Origin: Isoetes taiwanensis
Taxonomy: Eukaryota; Streptophyta; Lycopodiopsida; Isoetales; Isoetaceae
Length of the DNA stretch: 64,000 nt
Reading direction: 5' to 3'
NCBI GenBank assembly: GCA_021234155.1
Contig: JAJEKV010000110.1
Coordinates: 2,572,338 to 2,636,337 of the forward strand
This document shows, in pieces, positions 22,405-33,523 of this stretch (position 1 is its first letter; each line of letters starts with the position of its first letter). The position numbers and the translations under genes are program-made. The notes below the pieces were generated by a model that worked only from the letters and a program-made list of their open reading frames with translations, searched no databases and was not told the DNA's origin.

Positions 22405-23847
22405 ATGGCAACGGCGATGGCCTTCTTTGCAATTAGCATAATGTGGATGACAGATCGGGTAGCCGCGTATCAGGTTTCAAGCCTGATTGTTTTTGGAGAT
22501 TCTACTGCAGATGTAGGGAATAACAATTACCTTAACACCATTTTCAAAGGAAATTTCCGGCCTTATGGAAGAGATTATGATCATCAAGAAGCCACAGGAC
22601 GATTCTCAGATGGCCGTTTAGCTGTCGATTTTCTGGGTAAAATAGTATTAAATGTTGATCAAACATCTATATTTAGTCACATCTGATGGATCCTGCGAAT
22701 TCTTACAGCTTATAAATTGGGATTGCCATCTCCCCTTGCTTTCTTATCTCCGGAGGCGGAAGGACAAAATATTGTGCGGGGTATAAGCTTTGCCTCTGCT
22801 GGTTCTGGATATTTAGATCCTACGGCGCTTATGCTGGTATGATTTATTTCAAGATTCCTCACCTTTTATGTAAAATCTGATGTCCGATTCTTTTACGATG
22901 ATGCAGAATTCGGCTTCTTTTTCACAGCAAATGCAATGGCATAATGCATATATTAGGAAAATTGAGGACGGATTTGGTTCATCGACGGCAAGATCTGTAA
23001 TATCAAACGGTTTATATCTTATCAGCACAGGAACAAATGACTATGTGTTAAATTATTATCTGAATCCGTATTCAAGGGCGCATATAGATCCGCAGGCCTT
23101 TCAAGACCAGCTTCTTTCGGCTGTAGTGGCAAATATTGAGGTAAGGAGTATTTATAATTTTATTCTGTTGAAAATGCTGATTGAATGCAAATAATTTCAA
23201 ATTTTACATCTTCATTCAGCTTAAGTACAATTTTGGTTCAAGATTAAGATTGGCGTAGTTTATTCCCGCTAGTATTCTGTTCAAAACAAATCGTAATTTC
23301 TATGCCATTAATCTACAGGAATTATATGAAGCAGGGGCGCGGAATATAGCTGTAGTTTCTCTTCCCCCAATTGGTTGTCTGCCATGGATGAGAATTTTGT
23401 ATCAAAGCAGAAACGATTGTATTGCTATGCAAAATCAAGAAGCACAAAGTTTCAATTACGCGCTTCAATCTTCACTGTCTTCTTTGAGCTTAAATTTGCC
23501 AGGGATTAACCTAGGATATGTAGACGTCTACAACTTTCTTCTGGACCTGATTCAAAATCCATCAAACTATGGTAAGAAAATCTATTTCTGAAATGTGATG
23601 TTCTGTTAGTTAGAAAATCTAAATCTGCATTTTGGCAGGGTTTGAGACGAGCATAGATGGTTGCTGTGGAAAGGGTTTGCTGTCTGCTTCAATTCTGTGC
23701 AGAGCATTAGAATCATATTCATGCCAAGATGCTTCTAAATATGTATTCTGGGACAGTTTTCATCCAACACAGAGCACTTACAGCATGCTTGGAGACCTAC
23801 TATACAAACAAATCTCGCATCAGATGAACATCACTGCCTTTGCCTGA
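22405..23847 (+). CDS. GDSL esterase/lipase, complete five-exon gene
   Basis: A secreted plant GDSL-type (SGNH) hydrolase acting on ester bonds of lipids or other acyl substrates. The substrate cannot be read from sequence. Exons: 22405-22636, 22709-22836, 22907-23140, 23319-23571 and 23639-23847. All introns are GT..AG and the phases agree, giving 351 residues, the usual family length. Residues 1-22 form a signal peptide (hydrophobic, ending VAAYQ). Block [13 protein letters not shown] carries nucleophile Ser33. Block II Gly102 lies in [12 protein letters not shown], block III is GTND (Asn164), and block V is DSFHPT with Asp321 and His324. All catalytic residues are present, so it is likely functional. 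The start is the first ATG and is followed directly by the signal peptide. A diverged second copy lies at 51603-53030. Confidence 0.95.
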
Positions 23848-24123
23848 TATTCCATCCATCAGCAATTCAGCATGGCATTTTAGTGGTGTTGTATTTCATG
23901 CACTTTAAAAATATATCGATTTGCCTCACAAAGATTTTGGGTCAGATTGTCAGCCAAATAACAATAATAAATATTAAACCAAGTCACGAGAAAATTTATC
24001 ACGACAAAACATTTATAGCTACAAAGAAACCAAATCAATTAACGTCATATATCATACTACTTATACGTTTAACAATGCAAACACTTAGAACATATTACTC
24101 TAGAAAATTTTATCTTTTCAATT
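23848..24123. other. GDSL 3' region, no other feature
   Basis: AT-rich 3' flank of the GDSL gene with AATAAT/AATAAA-like words (around 23960-23975) that could act in polyadenylation. No other gene is seen. Confidence 0.4.
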
Positions 24124-25318
24124 TATACTAGGAACATGTGCCCATTAGGTTTCCAAAATGTTGTTGGGGGTCGTGTAACATAAGATTTTGCAAGGTTAAG
24201 GCATGTATTCGTATCTAAAAATGGTATTTTGCTGACTCACAAATTTGGGTTTGGTTTGGCAATGGTCGAATGGGTTGTATTGGGTTTTTTGGGGAAGGTT
24301 TTGTAAGGTGTGCCATTTTTTTTTGTCTCTGTATTAGGAAAGTGGGTTTCGTGTCGAACTTGGGCGTTAGGGCAGGGCATGGCGGAGTTCTTCCGTGAGC
24401 GCCTTGCTTCGCCATGGCGGAGTTATTTTGGCAGGGTTCAGAGGCAACCGACGTCTCCAAATCGATACTTGGAGTTGTTAATGTGGCAGCAGTAAATATG
24501 GAGTTAATCTGGGAGGGTTCAGGGCACAGAGGGTACAGATGCAGAATCCGAGAGGGCAGAGATGGAGAATCTGGAGCCAGGCTATGGTATCTGCGGTTTC
24601 TCTTGTTGTGAAGGGGAGATTTTGGTTTCTTTCTTCTGCCATAGCCAAAAGCATGTTCGATTTCCGCCATAGGCAAGAACTGTAATTTCGTTTTGTCTTT
24701 CTTTGTGTGGCAGTGAGAGTTCCTGGCATAATGGCCTGTTTCATTTTGAGGTTTTCCGGAACTCCCTTTTGGGCAGGGGGTTGAAAGCATCAGGGTACCG
24801 GCTTCTGTCGGCGGGGTTCAACTCCCCGTGCTTCATTACGTTCTTTGTTTCTTTTTTCTTGTTGGCAGAATGGCAGTGCATGCATAGGAGCCCATTCTTC
24901 AGCAGCAATGGAGCTCCTGTAACATGTGCAGCAGGTTGGTCTGCACTTTGTGAACAGAATAAGGCTCGGCCATGCATTTTGGGAGGCCTTGCAGTAAATT
25001 TCCTTGCAAGTGTGGCAGTTGTACAGAGCGTTGCTTCATAGCAGATATGGTGCTTTACCTGTATGCTTGCAAAACGGGTTTACTTCTCTATTACTGCTCG
25101 GTATATACGCATTTGACTCCGATCGAATACTTCGTGATGAACCTTAGGCTGACGTGGAAATGGGGTTTTGACCCCATCTTGACTTGGGTTCAACGGTTCT
25201 GCTTTAGGGACAGGGCATATTCTTGGGAATATGCCTTCTTTGGATGGCTAGGATAGAGCGATTATAGGAATGAGTGATAATACAAGATAACTTATTGATA
25301 CTAGGAACATGTGCCCAG
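24124..25318. mobile_element. 1.2-kb insertion flanked by ~20-bp direct repeats, unclassified
   Basis: The word ATACTAGGAACATGTGCCCA occurs at 24125-24144 and again at 25299-25318. It looks like a long target-site duplication of the kind made by target-primed reverse transcription. The interior is non-coding, with several competing short frames on both strands. It carries a T run at about 24315, and GGCGGGGTTCAACTCCCCG at 24809-24831, which resembles a pol III B box. No transposase or RT is present. It may be a SINE or composite retroposon. The second copy is at 53306-54479. Confidence 0.5.
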
Positions 25319-26882
25319 CGATGCCAAGCATTATTTGTGGTGTATAAAATGGGCCAGTGTAATGGTGATGGGAAAATATAAAGCAATGCATAGATATATG
25401 GCTGGATTGAGCTTCCCATAGTCTCGGAGTTGTGCATCATGATGGTTTGGTAGTATTTGGCTATGTTCTTTGCTTTTGATGCTCATGTATTATATTTCAT
25501 CTAATTATGTTGCCGTTGCCTAGCACCTTACTCACATAGAATTTTATGTCTTTCCTTGTGCTTATGTTCTTGTTACCCAAGATTTCCAAGATATTCTATG
25601 CATGCAGAGGCAGCTAATGATCCCCACTTAGTCACAAGAACTAACCCCCTTGAGTACATGTGCAGTGAATTAGCAATCAGTGGTCAAGTTAATGGACACA
25701 GTGTAGCTGGGGATTATGGTTGAGCTAGAAAATTCGGGGTTGAATTACTACATAGTGTTGTATATATATTATGGATAATGTGTTCTTTGAAGTTATTTTG
25801 TATTTCATGGATATTAGAAATATATGAATGGGTTACTTCAACTGCAATGGAAGATTCAATTCTTCACCAATATCATAACCACCTAGATTTAGTGCAAGTT
25901 CAGACAAGATCTCGAGTTGCCAGGGTCAACTCGGCAGGCTTGTCATATGCACAGGCTTCTAGATCGCCCCACCCCATTAGCTTGCCCCAGAACTAAGACG
26001 TAAGTCTATGGCGGATCTCCTATGGTTATATAAAACTCTTGTAAAATGCCTTCTGGTTTCCAAAAGTAATATGTTGGCATACAACTTACCAGGAAAATCA
26101 AAATGTTATAGACTTACTTGTAGATTTGACCAAGCTTGTTAACTATATAACAGCACAGGAAACCCGTCTGAATGTCATTCAACTGGATCTTCACGTTTAA
26201 GAATGTCTTCTTGCTTGACATTCTAGGTGTCAAAAAAGCCTTCGTCTAATAGAGTTGGCTTGTTTTCCACTCCATAATGTCAAGTAAGAAGGCATTCATC
26301 TTTATATATTTATAACTAGAAAATTGCCCACGTTTAGTAGGCGTTCCATATAATTGTTCACAAAGAGTGGCGTATTAATGTGGAACGTATAAAAAATAAA
26401 CCCATTATGTGTTGTATTTTGAGTACTAACAGGTTTCAATCATAAAGCTATGAAATGCAAAATTGATCAAGATATCCAAACTCTATGTAGACTTGACCCA
26501 AATTTGCACCAACTTTCCTAGCAGCCTACATAGTGTGCAATTACCATACGTCTCGTTTTCTTAAATGCCACATCGTGTGCATCACTTGACAAATCTCAAC
26601 CACTGACGCCTTTTCAATTATCCAATGTGGCAGCATTACGCATTAGGCCACATAGCACAATCTGTGGCAGGGGGACAGACAGACACCTCGGAATTATTAT
26701 TGAAAGATGCGTTGACACCTCAAAATTATTACTGAAAGATGCCTTGGCACTATATGTGTTTGGACATGAAGATTGGGACTATATGTGATTGAATATGAAG
26801 AGTATGATATTAATGGTATCTCGTATAGTATGTCATGTTAAATAGTGAAAAAGTGCCTTATATTCCTCTGCAAAGTATACCT
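25319..26882. other. Intergenic DNA, no recognisable gene
   Basis: No coding domain recognised. It includes the 97-bp segment 25782-25878 that is absent from copy 2, and AT-rich sequence before the minisatellite at 26883. Confidence 0.4.
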
Positions 26883-27046
26883 AATATGTGTTGTATTTTG
26901 GTTGTAACACACTCGAACTCATATAATATGTGTTGTATTTTGGTTGTAACACACTCGAGTAGTATGTGTTGTATTTTTTTTGTAACACACTCGAGCTCAT
27001 ACAATATATGTTGTATTTTGGTTGCAACACACTCGCGCTCATACAA
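26883..27046. repeat. ~42-bp minisatellite, four units
   Basis: Four imperfect units of the form ATATGTGTTGTATTTTGGTTGTAACACACTCG followed by a short CTCATA linker. Each unit has near-complementary ends (TGTGTTGTA / TAACACA). The third unit lacks part of the linker. The open frames across it on both strands are by-products of the repeat. Copy 2 is at 55943-56103. Confidence 0.9.
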
Positions 27047-28595
27047 CGAAAAAGGTTTGTAAATGCAAGATGTCGGTATAGTTTGTGCAATTTTTTATAC
27101 GTCAAACTGTTTCCTCTTATCTCCTTGATATAATTACCTTACTTTGAGTTGCATTTTAGTATTGCATTTCTGTCCATGAAATTGCAGTCCTAAGAGACAT
27201 CTTATCAAATATTTTATGGGCGTCGTCAAGCTTTCTAGTTTCCACCTACTTTAGAGCCATAGGACCCAAGTTCATTCAAATGCTATGTAATTGGCAATGC
27301 TGCTAAGATACTTACAAAACTTACTTTGTCTACGCACTTGCAAGCGTACTACAACCCATCGGAAAGTTAGCATAAAGCACGCATCATATTGTATCGTATC
27401 TAGACAAAAAAAAGTACTTATATTATTAAAGCTGTCATACAGTGTAAGGCAATAGTCTTCATCAATTCAAAATTTGCATTTTAAAGCTAAGTAGAAAATA
27501 AACACATGGAATTAGTCCCAGGTTTGTCATATATCAAGGAGGCATTCTATTAGCACAACCTGTCATATAGGACAAATTAAATTTTAAATTGTAGCATTTC
27601 CATCAGTATGCAAAGGATAACCCTATTATTTTCGATATATAGTATACTTATAAGCATCTTCTACCAGAACTACTGCATGCTGAACATGTGGCATGTTTCA
27701 GATCACAGAATGGGTGTAAAACCAATGCTCTCATATACCCAGTACATTCTTATGTTAAAGTAAATGTATTTCATTGCAGACCATGTGGCAGATGCATCTC
27801 TTCTTCATTCATATCAGGTACACCTCCAAGGCCTTCTGTAGGAGCCCAATCATAATCATAAAGCATTGAGATTCTTCATACCATTGTCATAGGTTCATTA
27901 GAAGCTCCCGTTCTTGAACTAAAGGAGCTACATCGGAACCTATTGATCTGAGCTTTTTAACCTATCATTAAATGTTAACTAGAAGCTCAAATGTTGCATG
28001 AGAGGAAAAAATGATAAGTAATATAGAATAGCCGCCTCTCACAGACTACCTTCTTAGACTCAACAATAATCGAAAAGCAATAAAACCCCAAAGAAAATTT
28101 AAAGCCTTATTCTCTTTAAACTCAATCATGACTTGGATTCATTATCCTCTTAAATATAGGATTTATATTGCTAGTGAATATATGAACATTAGATATTGAA
28201 TTAAACATGGCTCTTGTAACTTACAAAATTTTAAATTAGGTACGCTGAAAAAAAAAATCATAGAAATTGTAGAGGAAAACTGTCTCCAGATAGATGTGGA
28301 GTAGTATATTTATGCCAATCTAAATATCATATGCAATTTCAAGCATTTACCTGTCATATTCTCACTGTTTGGATAAGAAAATAAACAGCATCTTCAATAG
28401 GTCATGTAGGGCCACTAAATGGCCAGAAGTTCTGCATATGGACAAAATGGGGAGTATGCAGACTTACATTGTTACTACTAGACTTATAACAGAATACAGC
28501 CTTATCATACTAAGTTCACAGTATGGATCATGTCCCTATTATCTCAATTTTCTGAATTCAACTACAATCATAAACCGAGGTAAGTATTCCTTCCC
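27047..28595. other. Intergenic or intronic DNA
   Basis: No recognised domain on either strand. The frame at 28369-28599 is conserved between the two copies, but so is all the flanking non-coding sequence, so conservation is not evidence of coding here. It may be an intron of the minus-strand gene described next. Confidence 0.35.
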
Positions 28596-29575
28596 TTAAA
28601 TTGTACTCAGCCATGTACCCAGCTTCTTAAATCTGAGTAATTTTAGAACTCCATAAATACGATCCACCTTTTCCGTACCTGTATTCGAAACTAAGCTAAA
28701 AGACAACAATATAATAGAAGCCGACACCAAGTACCTAAAACACAATGTTAGCATAAGAATGGTAATGAGCAGGGCCAAAGGTACATTAGGTTTCATTGGT
28801 CACTCCATTGTAGCCTTTTACCCTCAATTCAACATTTGCAGCCGTGCTACAAAGCCTAAACATGATCAAACTGAAATACCCATATATTATCCAAGCATGA
28901 GGTTAATATTCATCAATTAAATTCCCTACTATAAAATCACCTCCCAAGTAAATACAGGAAGAACTATCGTGATCATTGTCTATATCTTAGAAAAGATTAA
29001 CTTGAGAGGTACAAAGATAGCATAAAAGACTCTTACCTGAAAGACCAAATGATTTAACCTTTTTAAGCTTGCATTATTATGCAAGAACCAAAGAACAAGC
29101 TATTTTAAATATTTACATATAGATATAATCGATCCAAACCCAATGTCCTCGAAGTTCCCATTCATTGTCATCGGCTTCGTGGTTCCTGGAGACATTATCC
29201 CCGGGTTAGAGCCCGCAAACTGCTACCCTCACTACTCACCGCCCATATATTTTCGCTTATGAGAACTGCACCTTTGATAGTTTTGCCATGGGCATTTACC
29301 TCCGTGATAAGCCTCAAAGATCCATATCAATCCGCCTTTACTCCAAGACAAGCTTTGAACTCGCAGAAGAAGCCACCCTTCTTCTAAAGCTTCTTCAAAG
29401 AAGAGCTAACCGGTACCCATCAGAATCATTTTCGTCTGAATAATCAAACATCTTGTAGTTATTGCAGTTATCCTTAGGGCATTTATTCCCGCCCATTATC
29501 TGTACCACAAGGATACTAACCGGATTCTGGCATGTAAACTTGTCAATCCAAAATCTTGGACCCGACTTATAGCTT
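28596..29575 (-). pseudogene. Unrecognised minus-strand multi-exon gene, copy 1 (sequence scrambled)
   Basis: This is the counterpart of 57647-58700. In this copy many CAG/CTG positions of the exon at about 29150-29447 are scrambled, and coding is lost. For example, CTCAGCAGC in copy 2 is read CTCGCAGAAG here. One base differs the other way: here GGTACC keeps a frame across MFDYSDENDSDGYRLALAE, while copy 2 has GGGTACC. I do not recognise the family. Confidence 0.35.
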
Positions 29576-30172
29576 GCACTCGCTTTCGTGGATCTACAAA
29601 TTCGTAAAAGTTCGTAGAGTCGAGGCTATATTTATGTCGTGGTATCAAACCTGAGTTCCAGCTCTTTGTAGTCTAATAGATGTTTAGCACAAAATTCCTA
29701 CTACTTTAGTGCTTAATCAGGGTTTGTAGGCGTGGACCTAACCTTGGTCGTGTAGAGCGTCTCCATAGTCCTTATAGCAGTACCCTAAACTTTTGATCTA
29801 GACAATTTGTAGAGTTAAATAAAAATTCACGTTACTGCTAAACAATGGTACCCTAGTACAAGGTAAATAATCTAAACTGTTGATTTAGATAACTTATGTA
29901 GTTAGAATTAAAGCCATGTATCTGTTAAATCATGGCCCAATAGTATAAGCTATAAATAATCAAATTCCAAATATTTCAAGACCAATACTAAAGACTAGAA
30001 TATTGGTGAGCACACTCCTTGTTTATGAAAAGATTTTACGGTATAGCTTTGCTCTATCCTATAGAACCATAGTCCATCTGAAGTCATCATGCCTAAGCTT
30101 GTGTACTACTCAAATGCGTGAATAAGGAAACACCTAGGAGTTATAATACAAATATAAGGAAAAAAAAATTGG

Positions 30173-30490
30173 GTGCTGCAGATGCAAATGGTGCCATCAA
30201 GGTGCCATTTTGGGGTATACCTGCCCCCCCATGGCACCCCCCAAATGGGGCTATACCTGCCCCGTCTGGCACCCCCCAAATGGCGCCATTTCAGGGGTAT
30301 ACTTGCCCCCCCTAGCACCCCCCAAATGGCGCCTCAAATGGCTCCATGGTGCCATTTGGGGGGTATACATGCCCCTTCCGCATCCCCCCAAATGACATTA
30401 TTTGGGTGGTATACCGCTTCCCCGGGCACCCCCAAATGGCTCCATGGGGGGCTCACAGCCATTTGGGGATTGTGAGGGGGAGGTATACAT
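30173..30490. repeat. GC-rich minisatellite with palindromic core
   Basis: Imperfect ~38-bp units made of GGTATACCTGCCCC, a GGCACCCCCCAAATGG block and AAATGGCGCCATTT, in both orientations. The unit itself is an inverted repeat (CACCCCCCAAATGG against CCATTTGGGGGGT). At least seven half-units are present. It generates spurious Pro/Trp-rich frames. Copy 2 is at 59240-59545. Confidence 0.85.
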
Positions 30491-30775
30491 GTGATGAATG
30501 GCTCTAATAACAAGACAGTGCATATAGAATGAAGACAATGCATCCAGCAAAAAAAATACCACAGTAAAGAAGGCTTTTTAGAGGGCTTACCTGGGTATGC
30601 TGGTCACCATTTTGTGAAGAAAACTATTGGCGACTGGAGTATATGGATCTTGTAAGAACGTTGCCTCAAAAAGAAGCCCAAAACCCCGCGGGTAAAAATA
30701 GTTAATGTACCTAAAAATAAATGACCGCAAGAAGACGCCTAGAAGCGCTTAATTGGTAAGGAACCATCGAAGACC

Positions 30776-31190
30776 ATGCATCCTCCCATAGACATATCTA
30801 TACAAGCACCTAAAGAAATGATATGTCGAGCAGCAACAGCAAATTTGGAATTTCAAATTTTGAATTTCAAATTTGAGCGGGCGGAGGGGTTTCAAATTTG
30901 GGCGGGTTTTTTAAATTTACTTCACCTTACAAGTTCCGCCAAATTCGCTTATGGTTTCCATCTGCCCGCCATACCCATTCGCCACACGCCAAGATCCCGC
31001 GATGCTTCATGCCGGGCCAAGGGATCGACAAATCGCCAGCACTGACTACTACCGCTAGCTAGATGGCCTAGTGCTAGCGCCAGCGCCTAGCGTCTTTGTT
31101 TTCATCACTCTAGACACTAAAGATACCAGAAATCATAAAGGCAAGTCTCCAACGCAAAGGTAGGTCTTTACTTGATTTTGAGTTTTCTTA
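30776..31190. other. Spacer with AAATTTGGAATTTC repeats
   Basis: It contains overlapping short repeats (TTTGGAATTTCAAATTTTGAATTTC) at about 30842-30910. The open frame over 30776-31045 differs in reading between copies and is not supported as a gene. Confidence 0.4.
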
Positions 31191-31194
31191 GTCA

Positions 31195-31850
31195 ACCAGT
31201 TGTTTGATGCATATTGAGGATGCAAATGGCATGCATCCTTAGCATGGTTACCAAATGCATGTTGAGGAATGCAAATGGCATCAAATGCATGCTGATCATT
31301 TGCATCCTCAACATCCATTCGATATAGCAGACCAAATGCATACTGGTGAATATGCATCCTCTAGAAATGGCACCTTGAGGATGCAAATTGCACCCGCAAA
31401 GACCTCCAAAAAAAATTATTTTATTTTTATTTTATTTTTTAAGTGTCAGATGCAAATGGCGTCATAAGATGCCATTTTTAAGCATGCTGAGGATGCAAAT
31501 GGCTGGTGCCATTTGTCGCGGATCCCAAGAACACCCCTTAAACAAAAAAAAAAAAAATTAAAGTTTTTTTTTTTTTTCGGGACGCCATTTGCATCCTCAA
31601 AATGCCATTTCTAAACATGTCGATTTAGATCCTCAAAGATGCATTTGATACGTTAATTCATATGCATGTTTTTGTGAAACATGCATTTAGTAAAGCATAC
31701 CATGCTAAGTATGCACGCCCATTTGCATCCTCAATATGCATCAAACATTGTTTTTATTTTATTTTTTGGAAACTTTTTTTGCTGCTGCAGGTGCAAATGG
31801 CGCCATGGATCCTGAAGGTGCCATTTTTTATTTTACTTTCAAAGCATGTT
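31195..31850. repeat. Dense direct/inverted array of ATGCAAAT-containing units
   Basis: The word GAGGATGCAAATGGC and its complement GCCATTTGCATCCTC recur roughly eight times in both orientations, mixed with CATGCAT words, poly(T)/poly(A) runs (31425-31440, 31538-31580) and AAATGGCGCCAT. The same core (GATGCAAATGGYGCC) starts the GC-rich array at 30173. The two arrays may therefore be parts of one foldback-like unit. Copy 2 is at 60265-60900. Confidence 0.8.
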
Positions 31851-31884
31851 GACGATGTATTCACCAGCATTCATTTGGTCTGCT

Positions 31885-32108
31885 ATAACAAATGCATGTT
31901 CAAATATGCCAGGAGATTTGGTGTGGCATCAACTTCGTTTCGCCTTTGGTACCATCAAGATTTCGCCATAACCGAGATTAAAAATGCAGCTTACAATTTT
32001 GACGAAGAGGCATTTAGTGGGGCAGGATTTGACCTTCTTATGAATGTTGCCAAAGAAAAGCATGATCCTATTAATGACGGTGATTCAATTCAACAACAAA
32101 TTTCGTAA
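31885..32108 (+). pseudogene. Possible receptor-like-kinase fragment, copy 1
   Basis: The frame reads ITEIKNAAYNFDEEAFSGAGFDLLMNV and then stops at 32106-32108. In copy 2 the preceding words are better preserved (DFSYTEIKNAAYNF). Plant receptor-like kinases carry F(S/T)..EI..AT..F......G.GGFG just ahead of and into the kinase glycine loop. The resemblance is short, the glycine loop is incomplete (SGAGFD), and nothing kinase-like follows. It is likely a captured or decayed exon, or a chance match. Confidence 0.25.
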
Positions 32109-33523
32109 AAAAAAAATTTAACAAATCAACATTCATGCACTGCTTCATAAACAAATTTTCTTGTTGTGTATAAATTTGTCAATTTGAGAAGGTAACGATG
32201 CCCTCTTTGTGTAAAATAGGTAAATCTTGCTAACGTAAGTTGCAATTTTATATTATTTTTTGCTGTTTTGTTTTTCCTCTGATATTAATGGTGCCAAATT
32301 TGGACAAAATATGTGTGAAAAAATGTTAAATGGCACCATATTATCATATAAAACGCCTTAAAAATGTCTTCAAAACAAGTTCGTCCCTAGTTGGAATCAC
32401 GAAATTTCTCATTTTAATGAAATTGTGCTTCAGTTGGGAAGTTTTCTCACACTTGCGAATGGACGAAATCAGGTTGGAGGAGAGATAATGCCACCAGATT
32501 ATTTTTGTCACAACCTGCCACGAAGCAAAGGCAGGGCGACGTAACAGACTAATGGGGATCCGCCCCAAGAACATAGAATTTGAGTTGGGTCCTTCAATTC
32601 TTCATCACCAATGGCATAGGTGAGAAATCAGACAAAAACCTTTAAGCCTCATGAATTATGATATTGTAAGGGTAGTCTGATCGACCCGAGATTCCCTGGT
32701 CAAGAAGCTCAAATCAATTAGATTACCCTCGTACAAATCAAAGTCAAGATGCTGCATAATGACTTGACTTGATACTATGCTTCATCAGCTAAGACTAACA
32801 GATAGCCCAATTATTTTTTTTTAACCGATATTTGTTAAACGATCATTCATTAACAGAGCATCTCACTCTAAGCTTTAACTTATATGCCATTATGTGCATC
32901 TCACTCTAAGCTTTAACTTATATGCCATTATGTGCTGCATGTTACAGCTGCAGAATTTTATTTGCATCATTAGACTATGATTCCACAAACTAACCACTAC
33001 CTTTCTCATGAACTTATCACAGTTGTACGTTTTTTACGTCTAAATGGCAAATATTTCTGCTAATCCCCGCCACAACAGATAATAAAATTGTACTGTTTTT
33101 TACACACTGCATTTTCCAATTACAAGGCTTCTTGATCAAATAAATCATAAATTTAAATTATACACAACGGCTCCACATGTGATTCTGAACTGCAAAGTGA
33201 ACCTTTACGTAGAGGATTTTTCTGGGGTTTAGAGGGGATAAATGGGCAGTTTGTCCTTGAAGACAACGTGAACAAACCCAATGTAAAGAATAATTTATCC
33301 AAATCAAGCCACAGTTGGCAGAAACAGAAAATCTTGTGATATACTCCACCTTCACGCGCCAGCCATGTACAAAAGGCAGGGAGGCAATTAAGAACCATGA
33401 TTACAGATTTATCAAGCTGACTTTAAAAGCCCAAAAAACTGAAGCAAGATGATCGCTATCATCCCATTGGGGCCTTGTTTTCTGAAGAAAAGAAACAAAG
33501 TGTCTTTCCAAAATACACACCCT
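32109..33523. other. Spacer downstream of the S-acyltransferase gene
   Basis: It contains a 45-bp tandem duplication at about 32865-32945 (ATCTCACTCTAAGCTTTAAC twice) and the probable 3' UTR of the minus-strand S-acyltransferase (below 33523). No other gene is seen. Confidence 0.5.

Noticed and set aside
26835-27105. Repetitive Cys/Ile-rich frames on both strands
   Set aside because: They are products of the 42-bp minisatellite. The frame changes between copies with the T-run length.
28369-28599. Conserved 76-codon frame, identical at 57420-57650
   Set aside because: All surrounding non-coding sequence is equally identical because of the duplication, so conservation gives no coding support.
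30106-30543. Pro/Trp-rich overlapping open frames on both strands
   Set aside because: They arise from the GC-rich minisatellite. No initiation context or domain, and frames differ between copies.
32344-32574. 76-codon minus-strand frame, identical at 61402-61632
   Set aside because: Same reason: identity only reflects the recent duplication. No domain or splice context.
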